A stretch of DNA of 64,000 nucleotides from Xanthomonas sp. CFBP 8443 (GTDB taxonomy: Bacteria > Pseudomonadota > Gammaproteobacteria > Xanthomonadales > Xanthomonadaceae), in the NCBI RefSeq assembly GCF_025666195.1, contig NZ_CP102592.1, positions 3,658,001-3,722,000 on the forward strand, read 5' to 3'. Position numbers and translations under genes: made by a program. The notes under the pieces are model-generated. The model saw only the letters and a program-made list of their open reading frames with translations, was not told the DNA's origin and made no database searches. The first letter of the stretch is position 1; each line of letters opens with the position of its first letter. Positions 27,626 to 35,628 of the stretch are shown here, in pieces.

Positions 27626-29320
27626 ATGACGTCCGAGACCCGCCCGCGCGCGGACCGATCCCGCCACGCCGGAGCTGTACGCAAGACTCTGGCCAGTACC
27701 CTCTCCCTGATTCTCGCGCTGGCGGCCGTGCCCGCCTGCGCCGCGGATGCGCCGTCGCCGACCGCGCCCACCGCCACCACGCTCAGTCCCGAACAGATCG
27801 ACCAACAGTGGCTGCAGGCCACCGCCAAGTACGCGCCCGAGCGCGCGCGCCTGGTCCGCGAAGCCGCTGCCGGCGCGCGCAAGGGGCCGTTCCGCCCGGA
27901 CTGGACGTCGCTGAAGAACTACCGCTCGCCCGGCTGGTACGACAACGCCAAGTTCGGCATCTTCATCCACTGGGGCGTGTTCTCGGTGCCGGCGTTCGGC
28001 AACGAGTGGTACTCGCGCAACATGTACCAACCCGACGCCAAGGACAGCAAGGACTACGCGCACCACCGCGAGAAATACGGTCCGCAGTCCACGTTCGGCT
28101 ACAAGGACCTGATCCCGCTGTTCACCGCGCCCAAGTTCGACCCGCAGGGCTGGGCCAGGCTGTTCCGCGACGCCGGCGCGCGCTACGTGGTGCCGGTGGC
28201 CGAGCATCACGACGGCTTCGCGATGTACGACTCGCAGCTGTCGGAGTGGACCGCGACCAAGATGGGCCCCAAGCGCGACGTGATCGGCGAGCTGTCCAAG
28301 GCGATCCGCGCCGAAGGCCTGCATTTCGGCCTGTCCTCGCACCGTGCCGAGCACAACTGGTTCTTCGACGGCGGCCGCACGTTCGAATCCGACGTCAACG
28401 ACCCGCGCTACGCCGGCCTATACGGCCCGGCGCAGATCCGCCTGCGCGGCAAGGACGACGCCGACGTGGCCAACGACTGGACGCCGGTGTCGCAGGCATG
28501 GCTGGACGACTGGCTGGCGCGCACCACCGAACTGGTCGACCGCTACGACCCGGAACTGATCTATTTCGACTGGTGGATCGCCCACCCGACCTTCCGCAGC
28601 ACCTTGCCGACCATGCTGGCGTACTACTACAACCACGGCGCCGCGCACGGCGACGGAGTAGTGGTGAACTACAAGCTGGGCGCGTTCCCGGAAGGCGCCG
28701 GCACGCTGGACATCGAGCGCGGCCAGCTCACCGGCATCCACCCCACCCACTGGCAAACCGACACCTCGGTCAGCAACGCCTCGTGGGGCTATGTGGAGAA
28801 CGACACCTACAAGACCCCGACCTTCATCGTGCACATGCTGGTGGACGTGGTCAGCAAGAACGGCAACCTGATGCTCAACATCGGCCCGCGCGCCGACGGC
28901 TCGATTCCCGACACCGAGCGCGACATCCTGCTGTCGATCGGCAAGTGGCTGAAGACCAACGGCGAGGCGATCTACGACAGCCAGCCGTGGCGCACCTACG
29001 GCGAAGGCCCGACCGAAGTGGTCGGCGGCACCTTCCAGGACACCAAGACCAAGCCCTACACCGCCGAGGACTTCCGCTTCACCACCGGCCACGGCGCGCT
29101 GTACGCGATCGAGCTGGGCTGGCCGGCCGACGGCAAGGCGGTGATCCGTTCGCTCACCCCCGCCGACGGCGTGCGCGGCGTGACCCTACTGGCCACCGGC
29201 AAGAAGGTGCCGTTCGTACAGCGCGCCGACGGCCTGCACCTGACCCTGCCGGCCAAGCCCGCCGGCGAACACGCCTACGTGTTCCGCATCGACCTGCCCT
29301 CCCCCACTTCCACCCGCTGA
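27626..29320 (+). CDS. GH29 alpha-L-fucosidase, exported
   Basis: The product is 564 aa. The ATG at 27626 is preceded by CAGGAG and opens a signal peptide (VRKTLASTLSLILALAAVPA, cleaved near CAADA). The catalytic domain starts around residue 95 with WYDNAKFGIFIHWGVFSVPA; AEHHDGFAMYDS near residue 193 is a substrate-binding block. The nucleophile is Asp315 in LIYFDWWIAH. A beta-sandwich tail follows from about residue 450. In N-glycan degradation it would remove core or antennary fucose. It leads the glycosidase run, 13 bp before the GH18 gene. Confidence 0.94.
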   Translation: MTSETRPRADRSRHAGAVRKTLASTLSLILALAAVPACAADAPSPTAPTATTLSPEQIDQQWLQATAKYAPERARLVREAAAGARKGPFRPDWTSLKNYRSPGWYDNAKFGIFIHWGVFSVPAFGNEWYSRNMYQPDAKDSKDYAHHREKYGPQSTFGYKDLIPLFTAPKFDPQGWARLFRDAGARYVVPVAEHHDGFAMYDSQLSEWTATKMGPKRDVIGELSKAIRAEGLHFGLSSHRAEHNWFFDGGRTFESDVNDPRYAGLYGPAQIRLRGKDDADVANDWTPVSQAWLDDWLARTTELVDRYDPELIYFDWWIAHPTFRSTLPTMLAYYYNHGAAHGDGVVVNYKLGAFPEGAGTLDIERGQLTGIHPTHWQTDTSVSNASWGYVENDTYKTPTFIVHMLVDVVSKNGNLMLNIGPRADGSIPDTERDILLSIGKWLKTNGEAIYDSQPWRTYGEGPTEVVGGTFQDTKTKPYTAEDFRFTTGHGALYAIELGWPADGKAVIRSLTPADGVRGVTLLATGKKVPFVQRADGLHLTLPAKPAGEHAYVFRIDLPSPTSTR

Positions 29321-29333
29321 CGGATATCCCCCG

Positions 29334-30389
29334 ATGATGAAGCGATTCGCAGGGCTGCTGCTTGCCCTGGCCATGGTCTGCGCCCCGGCCATGGCCAAGA
29401 ACCCGACCGCGCTGTTCTATCTGATGAGCACGCAGAAATCGACCAATTCGTTCCTGGCCAACGTCGACAAGATCGACGTGGTGGTGCCGACCTGGTACGG
29501 CGTTGACCAGAACGGCCTGGTCAACGGCACCCCCAATGCGTACATCTACGACATCGCCAAGCAGAAGAAGCTGCGGGTGATGCCGATCCTGTCGATGACC
29601 ACCGGCCGCGACGGCTTCCACAAGCTGATGCACGACGAGGATGCGAAGAAGCGCATGATCGCCTCGCTGCTGATCCACGGCAAAAAGCACGGCTACTACG
29701 GCTTCCAGTTCGATTTCGAGAACATCGCCTGGACCGACCGCGACGCCTATACGCTGATGGTCAAGCAGACCGCCGATGCGCTGCACAAGGCCGGCTTCAA
29801 GATGTCGGTGGCGGTGGTGCCGAACGCGCCGGGTTATGGCGAGGGCGGCCAGTTCTCCAAGTGGATGTGGGAATACTGGCGCGGCGCCTACGACCTGAAG
29901 GCGCTGGGCCAGGCGGTGGATCTCGTCAGCATCATGACCTACGACCAGCACACCCGATGGACCACGCCCGGCCCGGTCGACGGCATGGTGTGGATGAAGA
30001 AGCACCTGGACTACGCGCTGACCCAGGTGCCGAAGGAGAAGCTGTCGCTGGGCATCGCCACCTACGGCTACCGCTGGTACACCGGCAACCCGGTGAAGGA
30101 AGACGGCACCGAAGCGTCGAACATCTCGGCGACCTACATCGACGCCGACGAATCCTTCCCGCTGGCGATCGAGCAGAACGCCACCGTGCAGTGGGATCCG
30201 GTGGAGCAGGAGTCGTGGTTCTATTTCTACCGCGACGACATGCGCGAGTGGGTGTTCCGTCCGGACGCGCGCAGCTTCAAGGCGCGCTATGACATGGTCA
30301 AGCAGTACGGCCTGGAAGGCTTCAGCTGCTGGGTGCTCGGCGCCGAAGACCCGAAGGTGTGGGACGAGCTGCCGACCGCCTCGCGCTGA
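29334..30389 (+). CDS. GH18 family glycoside hydrolase, exported
   Basis: The product is 351 aa with a signal peptide (MKRFAGLLLALAMVCAPAMA). The GH18 catalytic motif is present as YGFQFDFENIAW. The acid/base Glu129 and Asp127 are kept, whereas the first two aspartates of the DxxDxDxE consensus are replaced by Tyr and Gln. SMTTGRDGFHKLMHD and VSIMTYDQHT are further family blocks. In the N-glycan context it is expected to cut the chitobiose core as an endo-beta-N-acetylglucosaminidase, but chitinase-like activity cannot be excluded. It lies 13 bp after GH29 and 39 bp before GH20. Confidence 0.9.
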   Translation: MMKRFAGLLLALAMVCAPAMAKNPTALFYLMSTQKSTNSFLANVDKIDVVVPTWYGVDQNGLVNGTPNAYIYDIAKQKKLRVMPILSMTTGRDGFHKLMHDEDAKKRMIASLLIHGKKHGYYGFQFDFENIAWTDRDAYTLMVKQTADALHKAGFKMSVAVVPNAPGYGEGGQFSKWMWEYWRGAYDLKALGQAVDLVSIMTYDQHTRWTTPGPVDGMVWMKKHLDYALTQVPKEKLSLGIATYGYRWYTGNPVKEDGTEASNISATYIDADESFPLAIEQNATVQWDPVEQESWFYFYRDDMREWVFRPDARSFKARYDMVKQYGLEGFSCWVLGAEDPKVWDELPTASR

Positions 30390-30428
30390 TCCACTACGAT
30401 AGAGGCCCCCAGGCACGAGATAGACCGC

Positions 30429-32912
30429 ATGACTGCAGCAAGTGCACCCCCGCGCACGCCACATCGCCCGACGACCGCCCCGGCAGGCGCCGCGGCGGCC
30501 TTTCGCACCACGTGGCTGGGGCTTGCCCTGTTCGCACTCACTGCCGTCCTGAGCGGCTGCGGCCGCGAGGCCCCCGCCACCGCGGACGCGGCCAAGCCGG
30601 CCGCGGCGCCGGCCCCCGCAGCGCCAAAGCCGGCGAACAGCGCGCCATTGCCGCTGATCCCGGCGCCGGCGCAGGTCAAGCGCGGCGACGCCACGCTGAC
30701 CATCGGCACCGGCAGCACGCTGTCGGTGCCGACCGACGACGAAGCGGCGATGCGCGTGGCCCGGCAGCTGGCCGCGCTGCTGGAAAGCACCCGCGGCCTG
30801 GCGCTGGAAGTGCGTGCCGAGACCATTCCGCCCAACGGCAGCATCCGCCTGCAGATGAACCCCAACACCGGGGTGGATGCGCCGGAAGGCTATGCGCTGG
30901 ACGTGGACGGCAACACCATGCTGATCCAGGCGCGCGACGAGCGCGGCCTGTTCTACGGCGCGATGAGCGCCTGGCAGCTGCTCACGCCCGACGCCGGCAA
31001 GGGCGAGGTGGAGGTGCCGGAGGTCAAGATCCGCGACTGGCCGCGCTTCGGCTGGCGCGGCCTGCTGCTCGACGTGGCCCGCCACTTCCACGGCCCGGAC
31101 ACGGTCAAGCACGTCATCGACGCGATGGCAGAGCACAAGCTCAACGTGCTGCACCTGCACCTGACCGACGACCAGGGCTGGCGCATCGAGATCAAGCGCT
31201 ATCCCAAGCTCACCGAGATCGGCGCCTGGCGCACCCCGCCCGGCGCCGGCACGCAAGGCGTGCCGGAAAGCTACGGCGGCTTCTACACCCAGGACCAGAT
31301 CCGCGACCTGGTGGCCTACGCCGCCGCGCGGCACATCACCATCGTGCCCGAGCTGGACATGCCCGGGCATGCGCAGGCGGCGGTGGCGGCGTATCCGGAA
31401 CTGGTCGGCGTGACCCGGCAGCGGCCGAAGGTGTCGGTCGACTGGGGCGTCAATCCCTACCTGTTCGACACCGACGAAAAGAGCATGACCTTCATCCAGG
31501 GCGTGCTCGACGAAGTGCTGGCGCTGTTCCCCTCGCAATACATCCACATCGGCGGCGACGAGGCGGTCAAGGACCAGTGGGAGCGGTCGCCGGCGGTGCG
31601 CGCGCAGATGCGCAAGCTCGGGGTCAAGGATGCGCACGCGATGCAGGGCTGGTTCAACCAGCAGCTGTCCGATTACCTGACCAAGCACGATCGGCGCCTG
31701 ATCGGCTGGGACGAGATCCTGGAAGGCGGCTTGCCGGCGAGCGCGTCGGTGATGTCCTGGCGCGGCGTCGACGGCGCGGTGACCGCGGCCAAGCAGGGCC
31801 ACGACGTGGTGCTGGTGCCGGCCGGCTGGCTGTACCTGGACAACCTGCAAAGCGCACGCAACGACGAGCCCAACGGCCGCCTGGCGGTGCTGCCGCTGCA
31901 GAAGGTCTACGAGTTCGATCCGGTGCCGGCCGCGCTCAGCGCCGAGGAAGCCAAGCACGTGCTCGGCGCGCAGGCCGCGCTGTGGGCCGAATACATCCCC
32001 TCGGCCTGGCACATCGACCATGCGCTGTTCCCGCGCCTGGGCGCGCTGGCCGAGGCGGCGTGGTCGCCGATGGCGGTGCGCAGCTGGGACGGCTTCCTGC
32101 AGCGCCTGCCGGCGCAGCTCAACCGCTACCGCGCGCTCGGCATCGACTACGGCGACGGCGCGTTCGCGCCGGACATCGTCATCCAGGGCGGCGACAACGC
32201 CGCGCTGGACAGCGGCAAGGCCAGCATCGCACTCGGCAACCAGGCCAAGTTCGGCAGCTTCCGCTACACCACCGACGGCAGCGAGCCCAAGGCCGATTCG
32301 CCGCGCTACACCGCGCCGTTCGAGGTCGCGTTGCCTGCCACCGTGCGCGTGGCCACCTTCGCCGACGACGGCAGCCTGCTGGCCGCCCCGCGCACCCGCA
32401 TCCTCGACCGCCCCGGCCTGCTCAGCCGCGACACCCAGGGCCTGAGTTCCTGCGCCGACGGCAGCCTGGGCCTGCGCGTGCCGCTGCTGCCGGACCTGCC
32501 GGGCAAGGACGCACCGGTGTTCAACATCGACCTGTTCAGCAGCTGCTGGCGCTATGCCGACGCACGCCTGGAGGGCATCGGCAGTATCCGCATCGATGCG
32601 GCGCGGCTGGCGCGCAACTACGGGCTGGCGCACGACCAGGTCAAGGTCAAGCGCTACCCGGCCAAGACCGCGCACGGCGAACTGGAAGTGCGCCTGGGCG
32701 ACTGCAAGGGCAAGCTGCTGGCGCGGATCCCGCTGCCGGGCGGCAAGGCGCTCGGCGAGCAGTTCTCGCTGGAAGCGCCGCTGCCGAAGCAGAGCGGCAC
32801 GCACGACCTGTGCCTGCGCTCCACCGCACGCATCGACGGCCCGTACTACGCCATCGGTGCCGTCCATCTGATCGAAACCACCGCGCAGGCGCCCCCCGCC
32901 GCCACGCGCTGA
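30429..32912 (+). CDS. GH20 beta-N-acetylhexosaminidase, lipoprotein
   Basis: The product is 827 aa. The N-terminus has a hydrophobic stretch followed by the lipobox LSGC near residues 41-44, so it is probably a lipoprotein. A GH20b N-terminal domain (about residues 75-200) precedes the catalytic barrel, which starts RFGWRGLLLDVARHF. The catalytic pair is Asp377-Glu378 in HIGGDEAVKDQW. A C-terminal chitobiase-type beta domain (GSFRYTTDGSEPKADSPRY) follows near residue 620. It would remove terminal GlcNAc from N-glycan antennae. The gene lies in a tight run with GH18 and GH2. Confidence 0.94.
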   Translation: MTAASAPPRTPHRPTTAPAGAAAAFRTTWLGLALFALTAVLSGCGREAPATADAAKPAAAPAPAAPKPANSAPLPLIPAPAQVKRGDATLTIGTGSTLSVPTDDEAAMRVARQLAALLESTRGLALEVRAETIPPNGSIRLQMNPNTGVDAPEGYALDVDGNTMLIQARDERGLFYGAMSAWQLLTPDAGKGEVEVPEVKIRDWPRFGWRGLLLDVARHFHGPDTVKHVIDAMAEHKLNVLHLHLTDDQGWRIEIKRYPKLTEIGAWRTPPGAGTQGVPESYGGFYTQDQIRDLVAYAAARHITIVPELDMPGHAQAAVAAYPELVGVTRQRPKVSVDWGVNPYLFDTDEKSMTFIQGVLDEVLALFPSQYIHIGGDEAVKDQWERSPAVRAQMRKLGVKDAHAMQGWFNQQLSDYLTKHDRRLIGWDEILEGGLPASASVMSWRGVDGAVTAAKQGHDVVLVPAGWLYLDNLQSARNDEPNGRLAVLPLQKVYEFDPVPAALSAEEAKHVLGAQAALWAEYIPSAWHIDHALFPRLGALAEAAWSPMAVRSWDGFLQRLPAQLNRYRALGIDYGDGAFAPDIVIQGGDNAALDSGKASIALGNQAKFGSFRYTTDGSEPKADSPRYTAPFEVALPATVRVATFADDGSLLAAPRTRILDRPGLLSRDTQGLSSCADGSLGLRVPLLPDLPGKDAPVFNIDLFSSCWRYADARLEGIGSIRIDAARLARNYGLAHDQVKVKRYPAKTAHGELEVRLGDCKGKLLARIPLPGGKALGEQFSLEAPLPKQSGTHDLCLRSTARIDGPYYAIGAVHLIETTAQAPPAATR

Positions 32913-32928
32913 CCCTGGAGACCTCCGC

Positions 32929-35628
32929 ATGACCCAGCCCCACCGCCGTCCCCGTTCCGCGCCGCGCTCGCGCTTCCCCGCCCGGCTCGGGCTGTTGCTG
33001 GCGCTGGGGCTGCCGCTGCTGGGCCAGGCCGCGCCACCGTCCTCGCTGTCCTTGCAACAAGGCTGGCAGGTGCGGCTGGCGCCCGGCGAGGCGCGCGCCA
33101 AGGAATTCCCGAAGGCGGCGAAGTGGCTGCCGGCGCAGGTGCCGGGCACGGTGCAGACCGACCTGATCGCCGCCGGCGTGGTGCCCGATCCGTTCTATCG
33201 CGACAACGAGGCCAAGATCCAGTGGGCGGGCCTGAGCGACTGGCAGTACCAGACCCGCTTTAAGGCCGATGCCGCACTGCTCGCACGCGAGCACGTGGAA
33301 CTGGTGTTCGACGGCCTGGACACCTACGCCGAGGTCTACCTCAACGGCAAGAAGCTGCTGACCGCCGACAACATGTTCCGGCAGTGGCGCGTGGACGCCA
33401 AGCCGCTGCTCAAGCGCGGCGACAACGTGCTGGAGGTGCGGCTGTTCTCGCCGATCAAGAAGATCCAGCCGTGGCTGGCCAAGCAGCCGTACGCGCTGCC
33501 CGGCGCCTACGACTCGGCGTTCGGCGACGAGCCGCTGGCGCGGCACAGCTCCACCTACGTGCGCAAGGCGCCGTACACCTTCGGCTGGGACTGGGGCCCG
33601 CGCATCGTCACCGCCGGCATCTGGCAGGACGTGCGCGTGGAAGCGTGGGACGCGTTGCGCGTGGACGGCCTGCACATCGCCCAGCAGCGCGTCGATGCCG
33701 ACACCGCGCAGCTGCTGGCGCAACTCGACGTGCAGGCCGGCCGCAGCGGCGAGGTGCAGCTGGAGCTGGACGTGGTCGGCCCCGACGGCCAGCGCGTGGC
33801 GCAGCTGAGCCAGAAAGCGGTGCTCGATCCCGGCAGCAACACCCTGACCGTGCCGGTGCGCATCGCCAAGCCGCAGCGCTGGTTCCCCGCCGGCTACGGC
33901 AAGCAGGACCTTTACACGTTCAAGGCGCGCATCCGCGACGCCGCCGGCGACAGCTACGCCGCCCAGCGCGTCACCGGCCTGCGCAGCGTCGAGCTGCGCC
34001 GCGAGAAGGACAAGTGGGGCAAGGGCCTGGCGATCGTGGTCAACGGCATCCCGGTGTTCGCCAAGGGCGCCAACCTGATTCCGTTCGACAGCTTCCCCAG
34101 CCGCGTCGATGCGGCGCGCATGCGCGGCATCCTGCAGTCCACCCGCGACGCCAACATGAACATGCTGCGCATGTGGGGCGGCGGCCACTACCAGCCGGAC
34201 AGCTTCTACGAGGACGCCGACCGCCTGGGCATCATGATCTGGCAGGACTTCATGTTCGGCGGCGCGATCCCGCCCTACGACGTGGCGTTCCGCGAGAACA
34301 CCCGCGCCGAGGCCGAGGCGCAGGTCAAGCGCCTGGGCGATCACCCCAGCATCGTGATCTGGTGCGGCAACAACGAAGTGCAGACCGGCTGGGAGAACTG
34401 GGGCGACCGGGTCAAGTTCAAGCAGTCGATCGATCCGGAAGAACGCAGCCGCATCGAACGCGGCATGACCACCCTGTTCGGCACCGTGCTGCGCGAAGCG
34501 GTGAGCAAGTACGACAGCGACACCCCGTACTGGGCGACCTCGCCCGGCACCGACTTCGACGGCGGCGCCGACCAGCCCGACGACGGCGACATGCACTACT
34601 GGAAGGTGTGGGGCGGCCCGGCACTGCCGGTCACCGAATACCTCAACGTGACCCCGCGCTTCATGTCCGAGTACGGCCTGCAGTCGTTCCCGGAGATGCG
34701 CACGATCCGCGCGTTCGCAGAACCCGGCGACCTGCAGCCGGAATCGCCGGTGATGCGCGCGCACCAGAAGTTCGACAAGGGCAACGGCAACCAGCGCCTG
34801 CTGCTGTACATCCGCCGCGAGTTCGGCGAACCCAAGGACTTCGAGAGCTTCGTCTACCTGAGCCAGCTGATGCAGGCCGAGGGCATCGCCCTGGCTGCCG
34901 AGCACCTGCGCGCGTCGCGGCCGCAGTCGATGGGCTCGCTGTACTGGCAGCTCAACGACGTGTGGCCGGGCGCCTCGTGGTCGAGCCTGGACTACTTCGG
35001 CCGCTGGAAGGCGCTGCACTACCACGCCAAGCGCTTCTACGCGCCGGAACTGATCGCCGCGCTGCGCAACGACAAGGGCCAGACCGAGGTGTCGCTGGTG
35101 TCCGACCGCACCGTGCCGCTGGCCGCGCGCTGGCGCATGCGGGTGATGGACGTGTCCGGCAAGGTGCTGAGCAAGAGCGAGAAGCCGGTGACCCTGGCGC
35201 CGCTGTCCAGCGTGCGCGTGGGCAGCTTCAGCGATGCGCAGCTGCTGCGCCGCGCCGATCCCAAGCGCAGTTTCGCGGTGTTCGAACTGCTCGATGGCGC
35301 GCGCGTGCTGTCGCGCAACCTGGTGTTCTTCGACGCGGCCAAGCGCCTGCAGCTGCCCAGCCCCGACATCCGCAGCGAGCTGCGCGCCGACGGCGACGGC
35401 TATGCGATCACCCTGACCAGCGCCACGCTGGCGCGCGAGGTGTGGCTGGGGTTCGGCGACCTGGATGCCACGTTGTCCGACAACGCCTTCGACCTGCTGC
35501 CGGGCGAACCGCTGACCGTGCACGTGCGCAGCAGCGCATCGCTGGAGCAGTTGCGTGCGGCACTGCAGGTCCGCGACCTGGCCGCCACGCTGGCCGGCGC
35601 GCCGGCCGAACCGGCGGAGGCGAAGTGA
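32929..35628 (+). CDS. GH2 beta-mannosidase, exported
   Basis: The product is 899 aa with a signal peptide (LGLLLALGLPLLGQA). The N-terminal sugar-binding domain carries QVPGTVQTDLIAAGVVPDPF and HSSTYVRKAPYTFGWDWGP, which are typical of beta-mannosidases. Acid/base Glu483 is in IWCGNNEVQTGWENWG and the nucleophile Glu581 is in SEYGLQSFPEM. The W-rich MGSLYWQLNDVWPG block confirms the mannosidase branch of GH2. It would cleave the beta-1,4-mannose of the N-glycan core. Its stop overlaps the GH3 start by one base. Confidence 0.95.
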   Translation: MTQPHRRPRSAPRSRFPARLGLLLALGLPLLGQAAPPSSLSLQQGWQVRLAPGEARAKEFPKAAKWLPAQVPGTVQTDLIAAGVVPDPFYRDNEAKIQWAGLSDWQYQTRFKADAALLAREHVELVFDGLDTYAEVYLNGKKLLTADNMFRQWRVDAKPLLKRGDNVLEVRLFSPIKKIQPWLAKQPYALPGAYDSAFGDEPLARHSSTYVRKAPYTFGWDWGPRIVTAGIWQDVRVEAWDALRVDGLHIAQQRVDADTAQLLAQLDVQAGRSGEVQLELDVVGPDGQRVAQLSQKAVLDPGSNTLTVPVRIAKPQRWFPAGYGKQDLYTFKARIRDAAGDSYAAQRVTGLRSVELRREKDKWGKGLAIVVNGIPVFAKGANLIPFDSFPSRVDAARMRGILQSTRDANMNMLRMWGGGHYQPDSFYEDADRLGIMIWQDFMFGGAIPPYDVAFRENTRAEAEAQVKRLGDHPSIVIWCGNNEVQTGWENWGDRVKFKQSIDPEERSRIERGMTTLFGTVLREAVSKYDSDTPYWATSPGTDFDGGADQPDDGDMHYWKVWGGPALPVTEYLNVTPRFMSEYGLQSFPEMRTIRAFAEPGDLQPESPVMRAHQKFDKGNGNQRLLLYIRREFGEPKDFESFVYLSQLMQAEGIALAAEHLRASRPQSMGSLYWQLNDVWPGASWSSLDYFGRWKALHYHAKRFYAPELIAALRNDKGQTEVSLVSDRTVPLAARWRMRVMDVSGKVLSKSEKPVTLAPLSSVRVGSFSDAQLLRRADPKRSFAVFELLDGARVLSRNLVFFDAAKRLQLPSPDIRSELRADGDGYAITLTSATLAREVWLGFGDLDATLSDNAFDLLPGEPLTVHVRSSASLEQLRAALQVRDLAATLAGAPAEPAEAK

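Noticed and set aside
29154..33149. Minus-strand open frame of 1331 codons opposite GH18 and GH20
   Set aside because: Same antisense artefact; the plus strand carries complete catalytic motifs of known families.
33384..35627. Possible GH2-GH3 fusion suggested by the GH3 frame being open far upstream
   Set aside because: The upstream part is an arginine-rich out-of-frame reading of the GH2 gene; the GH3 gene starts at the ATGA-type overlap at 35628.
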